NCBI GenBank assembly: GCA_001485295.1
Contig: BBOA01000003.1
Coordinates: forward strand, 1 to 64,000
From: Type-B symbiont of Plautia stali
Lineage (GTDB): Bacteria > Pseudomonadota > Gammaproteobacteria > Enterobacterales > Enterobacteriaceae
Direction: 5' to 3'
DNA length: 64,000 nt
The first letter of the stretch is position 1. The number at the start of each line of letters is the position of its first letter. Positions 54,333-63,726 of the stretch are shown in pieces. The position numbers and the translations under genes are program-made. The notes below the pieces were generated by a model. That model searched no databases. It was not told the DNA's origin and saw only the letters and a list, made by a program, of their open reading frames with translations.

Positions 54333-54660
54333 ATGCGCTTCAATTATGACTTGTTACCCAGCGAGCGGCTGAGTTTCGACAAGATTGCACTGCGCTACGC
54401 GCAGCAGCATCCTGAGGAGAAAGCGCTGACCATGTCTACTAGCTATCGCACGCTGCGCATTCGCGCGGTCTTCGCCAGCGAAGAAAAACAGCCCGCTTGA
54501 AGATCCGCTATTTATCTCCGACGACAACGAGCGCAAAAACTATCTGCGCCATTTCGAACACTATGGCGCGAAAGGCCGAGCTGATTCGGCCGGAGAGCTG
54601 GATAGCGGCGCTCAGCAACGGCGCCAGCTGACGCGCACTATCGTCAGCCGCGTGCGTTAA
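54333..54660 (+). pseudogene. Unrecognised gene after fliC, frameshifted
   Basis: It starts MRFNYDLLPSERLSFDKIAL and continues RYAQQHPEEKALTMSTSYRT then LRIRAVFASEEKQPA-TGA. Shifted frames give DPLFISDDNERKNYLRHFEH and YGAKAELIRPESWIAALSNG. The protein seems soluble and charged. I do not recognise the family. It stands where fliZ/fliA or a flagellin-modifying gene might be expected, but no motif of those is visible. Confidence 0.4.
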
Positions 54661-54661
54661 G

Positions 54662-55557
54662 CTAGCGGTTGATTTCCTGCAGCAGCGCAGCCGTCTGCGG
54701 ATGGTTGATGTTTGAAGGCTGTTATTATACATGCTGAAGAGCCTGTAGAGGTAGTAAGTAGAGGTCGCTTTACCCTAAAGGAAATCGGGCCGTTTTTACA
54801 CTGTCTTAACGCCTGCCAGCTGCTGTTCGCATCTTCCCAGTGTGCGGGTAGCAAGCACTGACCCGCTCGGCGAACAAGCTAGCCTACTCTGCCGCTTTAT
54901 TAAATTAAGCGGCACGCCGCGCCGCCGCCCGGCGGTGAAGAGATCGCCGGTGCCTTTCGGTGGATGCTCGGTGCCGAAGGTTTCCTTCGCCGTGACGCAA
55001 AACACCTGCATACTGTAGCGCGCGTCGTCAAGGATTTCACCGTCGCTTTCCAGCCGGGCGTTGCACAGACAGCCCAGCTCAAAGTAGTTCGGCGTCAGCC
55101 CGATCGCCAGCGGTGCAAGCTGTTCGCGATAGTGCCGAGCTAGCTCGGGATCGGCGTAGAAGCCGCTGTCGTCATCGTCCAGCACCGGATCGATAATCAC
55201 CAGCATCTGCGGATTTTTCTCGCGCATCAGCCGCAGCCAGCGTGCTCGCATTTATCGGTGGACTTCAGGTAGCGCAGCACCGCGTGGCGAGCGGCGGCGT
55301 CAGGCTGTCGCTCCGCCAGCGCGGTTAGATAGCCTTCAAACTAGGCCTGTAGGATCTCGCCACCGTAGCAGCCAGCGTAGTGCGACCGGCCTATCGCTCA
55401 GTAGCACGATAGGCACAGCGACCAACTTACAGCTCGTGGCGACGTAACGCGGGCCCTGCAATGCTGTTGCCGACGCTGCCTCGTACACCACCTGCGACTG
55501 AATGGAAATAACGTCGATTACCTCGTCGTCTGGCGTATCGGATACTTGAAACATCAT
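54662..55557 (-). pseudogene. Pyridoxal/pyridoxine kinase-like (PdxK/PdxY), ruined
   Basis: ATG at 55555-55557, preceded by AAGGAG, begins MMFQVSDTPDDEVIDVISIQ then SQVVYEAASATALQGP, the PdxK opening (DIVSIQSQVxYGSVGNxxA) with a frame change. Later LMREKNPQMLVIIDPVLDDD and PLAIGLTPNYFELGCLCN, then FGTEHPPKGTGDLFTAG with the catalytic GTGD Asp. The tail HPQTAALLQEINR-TAG ends at 54662. Several frameshifts and stops are present. It would have phosphorylated vitamin B6 vitamers. Confidence 0.8.
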
Positions 55558-55971
55558 GCGCTCCTTATTGTCACTCTGTGGCCCCAGTATACGACCCCTG
55601 CGGCGTGAGAGAACAAATTGGTAACCGAAGCGGTAAAGACCAATATATTCTGTGGCGAAGAAGCAAAAAAAGCGCATGGACTGGCAAAAGCGACAGAACG
55701 GTCTACACTTAATGGTTAATGGCGATGATGTTTTCAGTCAGGTTTATATGTTTGTGGTGGTTCTTAAACGTAGTGGTGTTTCATCCGATCTAACATACTG
55801 GTATCCGCAGTTTTTATCCCACATTCTGGTTCGCGTTCAGCCGTTTCGGTTGCCAAACCCGCCTGCATTTATCTCTGCTCAAACATCTTACTACGGCGCG
55901 CCGACGAGCCAAGCCTCTGACCTGACAAGCCGCGAATCGTCCGCATCCGAATCAACTACAGGAGAAGAGAT
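55558..55971. other. Intergenic region upstream of otsB
   Basis: About 414 bp between the divergent kinase remnant and otsB. An open frame (55652-55975) here has no family resemblance and is probably chance. The stretch should hold the otsBA promoter. I see no clear repeat. Confidence 0.5.
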
Positions 55972-56751
55972 GTGACCCAAGCGGCGAATGAATATGCCTC
56001 GCTTCCTGCGCTGAGCGGCGGTCTTCATGCCTTCTTTTTTGACGTAGATGGCACCCTTGCCGCAATACAGCCGCAGCCCGACACGGTTTTCATTCCTGAA
56101 ACCGTGTGTCAGCAGCTGCAACAACTCTCCTCGCTTTGTCACGGCGCGCTGGCCTTGGTCTCCGGTCGACCGATCGCTCAGCTTGACGGGTTGGCCTCGC
56201 CGCTCATCGCGCCCGCCGCCGGCGTGTATGGCGCAGAGCGCCGCGATGCGCAGGGCGAGACGCACCGTACCACCTTGGCGCTGAACGTCGCCGAAGCGTT
56301 GCAGCCGCAGCTGCAGGCGGCGATGGATTGCTGGCCAGGTACCTTGCTAGAGGCCAAAGGCATGGCCTTCGCGCTGCACTACCGACAGGCGATGCAGCAT
56401 GAACAGGATGTGCTCGACCTAGCGGAACAGGTCGTGAAACGCTTTCCGGCGCTGGCGCTTCAGCTGGGAAAATGCGTGGTAGAGATCAAACCGCAGGGAA
56501 TTGATAAAGGTGAAGCCACATGCGCCTTTATGCGGGAAGCGCCCTTTACCGGTCGAATCCCGGTATTTGTCGGCGACGATCTGGCGGATGAGAAAGGCTT
56601 TCTGGCAGTTAACGCCATGCAGGGTGTCTCCGTGAAGATTGGACAAGGTTCCAGCCAGGCGCGCTATCGCCTGCCAGACGTTGAGGCAGTCTATGCTTGG
56701 CTGGAGCTATTAATATTACAAATAAAACAAGACAACGTCGGTAAGGAGTAA
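55972..56751 (+). CDS. otsB: Trehalose-6-phosphate phosphatase
   Basis: OtsB dephosphorylates trehalose 6-phosphate to trehalose in the cytoplasm. The start is GTG at 55972, 5 bases after AGGAGAAG. The 259 residues contain the HAD nucleophile motif FFFDVDGTLAAIQPQPDTVF, LVSGRPIAQLDG (motif II), CVVEIKPQGIDKG (motif III Lys region) and VFVGDDLADEKGF (motif IV). It is followed 5 bp later by otsA (in E. coli the two genes overlap). The frame is complete, with CTAG at about 56347 and 56419. Confidence 0.96.
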   Translation: MTQAANEYASLPALSGGLHAFFFDVDGTLAAIQPQPDTVFIPETVCQQLQQLSSLCHGALALVSGRPIAQLDGLASPLIAPAAGVYGAERRDAQGETHRTTLALNVAEALQPQLQAAMDCWPGTLLEAKGMAFALHYRQAMQHEQDVLDLAEQVVKRFPALALQLGKCVVEIKPQGIDKGEATCAFMREAPFTGRIPVFVGDDLADEKGFLAVNAMQGVSVKIGQGSSQARYRLPDVEAVYAWLELLILQIKQDNVGKE

Positions 56752-56756
56752 AGGTT

Positions 56757-58193
56757 ATGAGTCGTTTAGTGGTCGTATCTAACCGAATCGCCATTCCTGA
56801 TGGGGAAAAAGCCAGCGCAGGCGGCCTCACCGTCGGCATCCTCGACGCGCTGAAAAGCACCGGCGGTTTTTGGTTTGGCTGGAACGGAGAAATCAGCGAA
56901 TTTTCTGGAGAAGAGGAAGACGAACTGGTACAGGCAGAGCATGACGGCATCTCCTACGCCGCGTTGCCGCTGAGCCAGAACGATTACGATCTGTACTACT
57001 GCCAGTTTTCCAATACTGTTATCTGGCCTGCCTTCCACTACCGTCTCGATCTGGTGCAGTTCCAGCGCGAAGCCTGGGAAGGCTATTGCCGCGTCAACGA
57101 GATGCTAGCGGAGCGCCTGAAGCCGCTGATTAAGCCGGATGACACGCTATGGATCCACGACTATCATCTGCTGCCTTTTGCGGCCGCGCTGCGTGAGCAG
57201 GGCATTAACAATCGTATCGGTTTCTTCCTGCATATCCCGTTCCCAACCCCGGAGATCTTTAACGCGCTGCCGCCGCACAAAGAGCTGCTGGAGATGCTGT
57301 GCAAATACGATCTGCTGGGCTTCCAGACCGAATCAGATCGCGTCGCCTTCCTTGACAGCCTAAGCCAGCTGACGCAAATGCAGAACAAAGGCGAGAAGAA
57401 ACACCGCGTGTTCGGCAACACCTTCATCACTGACGTCCATCCTATTGGCATCGAGCCGGACAGCATCAAAGAGATGGCGGAAGGGTCGCTGCCGCCAAAA
57501 ATGGCGGCGATGAAGCGCGAGCTGGGCGATGCGAAGAATATTATCGCCTGCGAACGCCTCGACTATTCGAAAGGATTGCCGGAGCGTTTCTTGGCTTATG
57601 AAGCGTTGCTGGAGAACTTCCCGGAGCATCGCGGCAAAATCCGCTATTCGCAGATTGCGCCCACCTCGCGCGGTGACGTGCAGGCCTATCAGAATATCCG
57701 TCACCAGCTAGAGACAGAAGCAGGACGCATCAACGGCAAGTACGGCACGCTGGGCTGGACGCCGCTTTACTATCTCAACCAGCACTTCGACCATCGTCTG
57801 CTGATGAAGATCTTCCGTCTGACCGACGTCGGGCTGGTGACGCCGCTGCGAGATGGGATGAACCTAGTGGCGAAGGAGTATGTCGCCGCGCAGGACCCGG
57901 ATGATCCGGGCGTACTAGTACTGTCGCGTTTCGCCGGCGCAGCCAACGAGCTGACCTCGGCGCTGATCGTCAATCCTTACGATCGCGATGAGGTCGCCGC
58001 CGCGCTTAACAAGGCGCTGACGATGCTGCCCACGGAACGCATATCGCGCTACAACGATATGATGGCGGTGCTGCGCAAGCATGACATCACGCACTGGCGT
58101 GAGACTTTCTTGAAAGATCTATGGGCGATTCCGCCGCGCAGCGACGATCATGGCACCGTAAATAAAGTGGCGACCTCCCCGAAACTCGCCTGA
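56757..58193 (+). CDS. otsA: Trehalose-6-phosphate synthase
   Basis: OtsA joins UDP-glucose and glucose 6-phosphate. The 478-residue GT20 enzyme starts [20 protein letters not shown] with the glycine loop in AGGLTVGI, then [45 protein letters not shown] (the UDP-binding Arg/Lys) and [20 protein letters not shown]. All catalytic residues are present. With otsB it gives a complete osmotic/cold-protection pathway; in E. coli the pair is RpoS-dependent. It is intact although the genes on both sides are ruined. Confidence 0.97.
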   Translation: MSRLVVVSNRIAIPDGEKASAGGLTVGILDALKSTGGFWFGWNGEISEFSGEEEDELVQAEHDGISYAALPLSQNDYDLYYCQFSNTVIWPAFHYRLDLVQFQREAWEGYCRVNEMLAERLKPLIKPDDTLWIHDYHLLPFAAALREQGINNRIGFFLHIPFPTPEIFNALPPHKELLEMLCKYDLLGFQTESDRVAFLDSLSQLTQMQNKGEKKHRVFGNTFITDVHPIGIEPDSIKEMAEGSLPPKMAAMKRELGDAKNIIACERLDYSKGLPERFLAYEALLENFPEHRGKIRYSQIAPTSRGDVQAYQNIRHQLETEAGRINGKYGTLGWTPLYYLNQHFDHRLLMKIFRLTDVGLVTPLRDGMNLVAKEYVAAQDPDDPGVLVLSRFAGAANELTSALIVNPYDRDEVAAALNKALTMLPTERISRYNDMMAVLRKHDITHWRETFLKDLWAIPPRSDDHGTVNKVATSPKLA

Positions 58194-58239
58194 TACGAAT
58201 GGCGGCCCGACTAACAGGTCGCCTCTCTTCGCGCCTTAT

Positions 58240-59045
58240 ATTTCTAACAATTTGCGTTGATGCCTCACTCTGCCACGCATTTGCCAATAAGCAATTTTGT
58301 GCTGGCCGACTATAAGCGTGAGATGGTGTACAACCGGTTAGTGTGCCGCCTGCGCACGCTGAACATTGACGACTTCGACCGCTATCTGGCGCTGCTGGAG
58401 AGCGACGCCAACAGCGCGGAGTGCCAGGCGTTTATAAACGCGCTGACCACCAATCTGACCGCCTTTTTCCGCAAGGTGCACCATTTTTCCCCATTCTGGC
58501 GGAACATGCGCTTAAGCGTTCCGGCAGCTTCAACGTCTGGTGCGCGGCGGCCTCGACCGGCGAGGAGCATTAATCTATTGCCATGACGCTGGCGGAAACG
58601 CTGGTCGCCGCCGGGCCGGGCAAATTTCAGGTGCACGCTAGCGATATCGACACCTAGGTTCTGGAGAAGGCGGTGGCCGGCGTCTATCGCTAGAAGGAGC
58701 TGCGTACGCTCTCACAGCAGCAGCTGCAGCGCTTTTTCCTGCGCGGTACAGGGCCACATGACGGCATGGTGCGCGTGCAGCCGGAGCTGGCGAAGAGCGT
58801 TAGCTTCGCCCATTTCAATCTGCTGGCCAACGAGTGGGCGCTGCCGGGACCTTTCGATGCGATTTTTTGCCGCAATGTAATGATCTATTTGGATAAAGAG
58901 ACTCAGGAGAAGATTCTGCGTCGGTTTGTCCCGCTGCTGAAGCCTAGCGGCCTGCTATTTACCGGTCACTTTGAGAACTTCAGCTAGATCAACAAAGAGT
59001 TCTGGCTGCGCGGACAAACCGTCTATGGACTAACGGAGAAAAGAT
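58240..59045 (+). pseudogene. cheR: CheR chemotaxis methyltransferase, ruined
   Basis: The sequence reads LPISNFVLADYKREMVYNRL then VCRLRTLNIDDFDRYLALLE and SAECQAFINALTTNLTAFFR (CheR N-domain). After a frame change come SGSFNVWCAAASTGEEH, TAA, SIAMTLAETL, HASDIDT, TAG, VLEKAVAGVYR, TAG and KELRTLSQQQLQRFF. The S-adenosylmethionine end is GPFDAIFCRNVMIYLDKETQ and LLKPSGLLFTGHFENFS-TAG. One frameshift and at least four nonsense codons, three of them TAG, inactivate it. It now lies directly after otsA; flhDC, motAB, cheAW and the receptor genes normally between are missing. Confidence 0.93.
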
Positions 59046-59423
59046 GATGAGCAAAATCACCGTGATGTGCGTGGACGACTTCGCGCTGATGCGACAGCTG
59101 ATGGCCGAAATCATACAACAGCCATCTTGATATGGAGATGGTGGCGACTGCGCATGACCCGCTGGTCGCGCACGATTTACGACCCACAGGTGCTGACAAT
59201 GGACGTGGAAATGCCGCGCATGGACGGCCTGCAGCTGCTGCAGACCATTCGCGGCGACGCCGCGCCGGGCAAGCTGCCGATGCTGATGGTTACGGCCGAA
59301 GCGAAGAAAGAGAACATTACCGCGGCGGCGCAGGCCTGCGTCAGCGGCTATGTGGTGAAACCCTTCAACGCTGCCACGCTGGAAGAGAAATTAGGCAATA
59401 TCTTCGAAAAACTGGGTATGTAA
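59044..59423 (+). pseudogene. CheB-CheY receiver-domain chimera, frameshifted
   Basis: The first part is the start of Che[21 protein letters not shown] (E. coli CheB MSKIRVLSVDDSALMRQIM), [14 protein letters not shown] and [16 protein letters not shown] with the phospho-acceptor Asp. From PRMDGL onward it is Che[21 protein letters not shown] then [20 protein letters not shown] and [23 protein letters not shown]-stop. So a deletion inside the homologous receiver domains of the adjacent cheB and cheY removed the CheB methylesterase domain and the CheY N-terminus. A +1 frameshift near 59110 and a small deletion near 59170 break the upstream half. The downstream half is in frame. Confidence 0.88.
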
Positions 59424-59426
59424 GGA

Positions 59427-59995
59427 GATGAGCGACCTTCTGCAATCAATTGAGAATGCCGCGACGGCACACTACATTATTAACTAGGGCTAGACTAGGC
59501 GATCGCTGAAGTGGCGGAGGCGATCCCTGATGCGCGTGATCGTCTCGATTGCGTGGTGCAGATGACTTCCTAGGCGGTCAAGCTCGCCCTTAACTGCGTG
59601 GAAGCCGCGCAGCCCCGTATCAGGATAAAATGGAAGCCAGCGCCAGCCAGCTGAAGGGCCCTTGGGACTCTGGTTCGAGAACCCGATTGAGCTGGCGGAT
59701 ACGCGTGAGTTGGTTTCGGATACGCGCCAGTTCCTGACGGCGGTGCCGGAGCACACCTCATTTACCAACGAGCAGCTGCTTGAAATCATGATGGCGCAGT
59801 ATTTCTAAGACCTGACCGGTCAGGTCATCAAGCGCATGATGGATGTGATTCAGAAAATAGAGCGTCAGCTGCTGGAAAATATGCCGGAAGTGAGCGCCGA
59901 ACAGTGCTAGCAAAGCACCACCAATCTGCTGAACGGTCTGCAGATCCATGCGGACGCGCCGGGCATCGTCTCTAGTCAGGACTAGGTCGATGATT
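59427..59995 (+). pseudogene. cheZ: CheZ phosphatase, ruined
   Basis: Readable blocks are MSDLLQSIENAATA, AIAEVAEAIPDARDRLD, VVQMTS-TAG, AVKLALNCVEAAQP and, further on, [20 protein letters not shown] then [43 protein letters not shown] and [14 protein letters not shown]. This is the central four-helix region with the CheY-P phosphatase Gln in the DLTGQVIKR motif. The C-terminal CheY-binding helix is missing. Several TAG codons and frameshifts. Confidence 0.88.
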
Positions 59996-60172
59996 CGACA
60001 CCCTAGGTTTCTGACGCCGGTCTCGCCCTTGGATCAGGAGGTGCCACGCCTCCCGATCGATATCCGTTTGCCTTGTGGCAAAATTAACTCGCTTTTTCTC
60101 CGCTTAATTCCCGCTTTAACCGATGCGCACTTTGGCATCCTATGCTCAGAATTCCCTTTCACTGAGGTTTGT

Positions 60173-60538
60173 CGTGGCTGAAGAGCGCGCCGAGGACAAA
60201 ACAGAATCGCCCACTATGTGAAAGGGCGTATGCACTCGGCGATGCGCGACGCCGCATGATGGCCGACATCCCGAAAGCCGACGTTATCGTCACTAACCCG
60301 ACACACTATTCCGTGGCGCTACAGTACAACAAGAAGAGGAAGATGAGCGCGGGCGAAAGGCGCAAGCGAAGTAGCGCTGAGGATACCCGGTTCGCTCTAT
60401 GCGGCGGTCGCGGAAGTGCTGGCTTGGGTTTGGCAGCTGCGGCGCTGGAAGCACGAAAGCGGCCTGATCCCGAACAAACCAAAAAATCTGCCGTTTCCGG
60501 CGGATATGAACTTTGCAGGAGAGAAGCAAAACTATGGC
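60173..60538 (+). pseudogene. flhB: FlhB, N-terminus joined to cytoplasmic C-domain
   Basis: GTG GCT GAA GAG CGC GCC (VAEERAEDKTESPT) is the FlhB N-terminal tail (normally AEDSDxEKTExPTxxR). It is followed almost at once by KGRMxxxxRDAARRRMMADI-like sequence and PKADVIVTNPTHYSVALQYN, including the conserved NPTH autocleavage site. All four membrane helices, about 200 residues, are therefore deleted. The C-terminus ends NLPFPADMNFAGEKQ in another frame. FlhB is the substrate-specificity switch of the export gate. Confidence 0.85.
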
Positions 60539-60785
60539 TAACCTAGCCGCAAAACTGCGTTTACCGAATAACCTGAAAGACACACAATGGCAGGTGCTCG
60601 TCGGTCCCGGTTGATCATGATGATCCTGTCGATGATGGTGCTGCCGCTGCTCACCTTCATCCTCGATATGTTGTTCACCTTTAATCTCGCGCTCTCGATT
60701 ATGGTGCTGCTGGTGGCGATGTTCACCCAGCGCACGCTGTAGTTCGCCGCCTTTCCCACCTTTGGCCTAATCGCAAAGTCGCTCA
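60535..60785 (+). pseudogene. flhA: FlhA, N-terminal fragment
   Basis: It starts MANLAAKLRLPNNLKDTQWQ and, after a frame change, GPGLIMMILSMMVLPLLTFI then LDMLFTFNLALSIMVLLVAM and FTQRTL-TAG-FAAFPTF. This is the start of FlhA (about 690 residues in E. coli) cut to about 80 codons. The truncated gene abuts argS on the opposite strand; flhE is also missing. Confidence 0.88.
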
Positions 60786-60880
60786 AGGCATCCTTGCTCG
60801 CTCAGCACGCAATATCCCTGTCGCGGGACACTTTGCTTTTCAGTCCATGCTATCCACTCGTTAAGCCCATCAGCTGTTTA

Positions 60881-62611
60881 TTACATACGCTCGACGGTCT
60901 TTATGCCCAGAGTATCCAGACCCTGCTTCAGCGTCTTAGCCGTCAGCGCTGCCAGCTGCAGGCGACTCAGGCGCGTAGCTTCTTCTTCCGCGCTGAGAAT
61001 TGGACAATGCTCGTAGAAGCCGGAGAAGAGGCCCGCCAGATCATAAAGATAGGCGCACATTACGTGCGGCGTGCCGTCGCGCGCCACCTGCATGATGGTC
61101 TCTTCGAACTGCAGCAGGCACGTCGCCAGCTGCGCTTCGCGATCTTCGCTGATGGTCAGCGGCGCGTCGATGCTGTCGACGTCCACGCCCGCTTTGCGGA
61201 ACACCGAGAGCACGCGGGTATAGGCGTACTGCATATAAGGCGCGGTGTTGCCCTCAAACGCCAGCATATTATCCCAGTCGAAGATGTAGTTCGTGGTGCG
61301 GCTCTTCGACAGATCGGCGTATTTCAACGCGCCGATGCCGACCACTTCCGCCAGCTGCTGTAGCTCCTCTTCGCTCATCTCCGGGTTCTTCTCGCGCACT
61401 AGCGTCAGCGCGCGATCGTGCGCCTCTTCCAGCAGATCGGCGAGCTTGATGGTTCCGCCGCTGCGGGTCTTGAACGGATGGCCATTTTTACCCAGCATCA
61501 TGCCGAAGGCGTGGTGCTCCAATGGCACCGATTCCGGCACGTAGCCCGCTTTACGCACGATGGTCCACGCCTGCTGCAGATGCTGATGTTGGCGCGAATC
61601 GATGTAGTAAAGCACGCGATCGGCCTTCAGCGTCTCGTAGCGATATTTGGCGCAGGCGATATCGGTAGTGGTATAGAGGTAGCCGCCATCTTTCTTCTGA
61701 ATGATGACGCCCATCGGCTCGCCTTCTTTATTCTGGAATTCGTCGAGGAATACCACGGTGGCGCCTTCGCTGGTTACCGCCAGCCCTTTAGCGCGCAGAT
61801 CGGCGACAATGCCAAGTAGCATGTGGTTATAGAGGCTTTCGCCCATCACGTCCTTGGGGGTCAGCGTCACGTTCAGGCGGTCATAAATCAGCTGATTCTG
61901 ACCCATCGTGATATCGACCAGCTTTTTCCACATGGCGCGGCAGTATTCGTCGCCACCCTGCAGCTTCACCACGCAGGCGCGCGCGCGCTCGGCGAAGGCT
62001 TCATCCTCGTCGTAGGTGCGTTTCGCTTCGTGGTAGAAAGCTTCCAGATCAGCCAGCGCTATCTCCTCGTGGTGCTCGTTCTGCTGCTTCTCCAGATAGG
62101 CGATCAGCATGCCGAACTGCGTGCCCCAGTCGCCGACGTGGTTAGCACGGATTACGTTATGACCGAGGAATGACAGAGTGCGCACTGCGGCATCGCCGAT
62201 AATTGTGGAGCGTACGTGGCCGACATGCATCTCTTTCGCGACGTTGGGCGCGGAGTAGTCGACGACGATGGTTTGCGGCTCTAAGGCGGCGACGCCGAGA
62301 CGCGGCTGCGTCAGCGCCTGCTTCGCCTGCGCGGCCAGCCAGCTGCGATCGAGGAAAATATTGATAAAGCCCGGGCCGGCGATCTCTACTTTGCTAGAGA
62401 TGCCTGCTAAATCAAGGTGGGTCATTACGCTTTCAGCTAGCTGTCGCGGCGTCTGTCCCAGCTTTTTCGCCATGGCCATAATGCCGTTAGCCTGATAATC
62501 CCCAAACTGAACTTTAGCGGACTGACGAACCTGGGGTTCACAGTCGGCCAGCGGACCGGCTAAAATCATCGCCTGACTGACTTTTTCGGAAAGAAGAGCC
62601 TGAATATTCAC
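60881..62611 (-). CDS. argS: Arginyl-tRNA synthetase
   Basis: This essential class I enzyme charges tRNA-Arg. The 576-residue length is right. The sequence has [20 protein letters not shown] (HIGH motif as HVGH), [18 protein letters not shown], the tRNA-binding N-domain and [20 protein letters not shown] then [14 protein letters not shown] in the anticodon-binding domain. It ends [16 protein letters not shown]. The frame is clean and in its E. coli position beyond flhA. It is certainly needed. Confidence 0.98.
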   Translation of the reverse strand: MNIQALLSEKVSQAMILAGPLADCEPQVRQSAKVQFGDYQANGIMAMAKKLGQTPRQLAESVMTHLDLAGISSKVEIAGPGFINIFLDRSWLAAQAKQALTQPRLGVAALEPQTIVVDYSAPNVAKEMHVGHVRSTIIGDAAVRTLSFLGHNVIRANHVGDWGTQFGMLIAYLEKQQNEHHEEIALADLEAFYHEAKRTYDEDEAFAERARACVVKLQGGDEYCRAMWKKLVDITMGQNQLIYDRLNVTLTPKDVMGESLYNHMLLGIVADLRAKGLAVTSEGATVVFLDEFQNKEGEPMGVIIQKKDGGYLYTTTDIACAKYRYETLKADRVLYYIDSRQHQHLQQAWTIVRKAGYVPESVPLEHHAFGMMLGKNGHPFKTRSGGTIKLADLLEEAHDRALTLVREKNPEMSEEELQQLAEVVGIGALKYADLSKSRTTNYIFDWDNMLAFEGNTAPYMQYAYTRVLSVFRKAGVDVDSIDAPLTISEDREAQLATCLLQFEETIMQVARDGTPHVMCAYLYDLAGLFSGFYEHCPILSAEEEATRLSRLQLAALTAKTLKQGLDTLGIKTVERM

Positions 62612-63247
62612 CGCATTACCTTCATATGCTGAAATGTTCGTTTGCCGCGCAGCGAGCCATTGTCATCGTCCTGCCAGTACGCCCGCAGGCCGCGCAGAAA
62701 TGGAAAAAAGAAGAAGAGAAGAAAAGAAGAAGAGAAGTATACGTGAAATGTCACGTTGCGTCTGCAGTGGTCGCGCAGAGGCAGAGAGAGTGAGGGAAAA
62801 CGGCGTCTGGCCGGGGGTTTCCCGAAAAGAGGCTAGCGACGGCGAAGATGGCAACGAGGATTTTTGACGCTTTTATCTTCTCGCACCCTCCAGTAGCGGG
62901 AAATTGCAAATCCCATCAGTGCGGATCAGGACTGCGACAACAATGAGCATGAACATAGAGCGATTCCTTGTAGTTGTGTTAGGCCAAATTTATAAGAAAG
63001 GCGCTGAAGCTGCAATTGTTTGCCAAGCAAACAAGAGTTATCTCATTGTATAAATGAATGTCATTAATTTCATATTGTTAACCCAATTTCATCCAGAAAC
63101 TACTGGACCTTAAGTGGAGATAAATCCGAATTAAAAGGGCTTATTATGTGATTTCGCGGCAAAATCATTATCAAATCGGATGATCCCTATCATTTAATCG
63201 CATCCAGCGCAGAGCTGGCGAGACTTTTAAACAAACAGAGGCGTTTT
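62612..63247. other. Intergenic region between argS and yecM
   Basis: About 636 bp. It holds the argS promoter on the minus strand and a purine-rich block (about 62700-62740). E. coli has torYZ and cutC between these genes; I find no trace of them. I see no RNA gene or mobile element. Confidence 0.5.
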
Positions 63248-63726
63248 ATGACTTCCAGTTCCACTTTTCCCTCTGAATTAGAGGATTTAGAGAGCGATTT
63301 AATGCGATTCAGCGCGGTACTGTAACAGTTTGCACAGCGCCTCGGATTAAACTTAGAGGCGCTCGAAGCCGATCATATCGCCGTACGCTGCCATCAAAAC
63401 AGTACTGCGGAGTGCTGGCAGCAGGGGCTGGCGAAAATCGGCACCCAGTTTTCAGAGGCGATAATCAACGGCCGGCGTATCCGCCTGTTTAAGCTGCACC
63501 AGCCTTTAGCGCTCAACGGCTGGCAGATTGACGTCGTAGAGCTGCCCTGGCCAAGAGAGAAACGCTATCGCCATGAAGGTTTTGAGCATGTGGAAATCGT
63601 GCTGCGCGGCGATCACCAGACGCTAGGCTTGCGCGCTATGGCGCTGCTCAGCGACAAAGTACTGACGCAGCCCGGTATCTCGTTAAAAACCAGTTTGCCA
63701 AAGGGAGAAAACGAGCACCTGCCCAA
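63248..63726 (+). pseudogene. yecM: YecM, ruined
   Basis: It starts MTSSSTFPSELEDLESDLMR, FSAVL-TAA and continues QFAQRLGLNLEALEADHIAV then RCHQNSTAECWQQGLAKIGT, IINGRRIRLFKLHQPLALNG and WQIDVVELPWPREKRYRHEG then FEHVEIVLRGDHQTLGLRAM. The glyoxalase-fold protein is close to E. coli YecM. Only one in-frame stop (CAA/CAG to TAA) breaks the first 150 residues; the last ~25 residues are replaced by unrelated minus-strand sequence. Confidence 0.9.

Noticed and set aside
55652..55975. Open frame of 107 codons before otsB
   Set aside because: Composition and sequence resemble no family, it ends at the otsB RBS, and it lies in a plausible promoter region. It looks like chance.
62634..62867. Charged, Lys/Arg/Glu-rich open frame upstream of argS
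   Set aside because: It is made from a simple purine-rich tract (about 62700-62740) and has no RBS or family resemblance.
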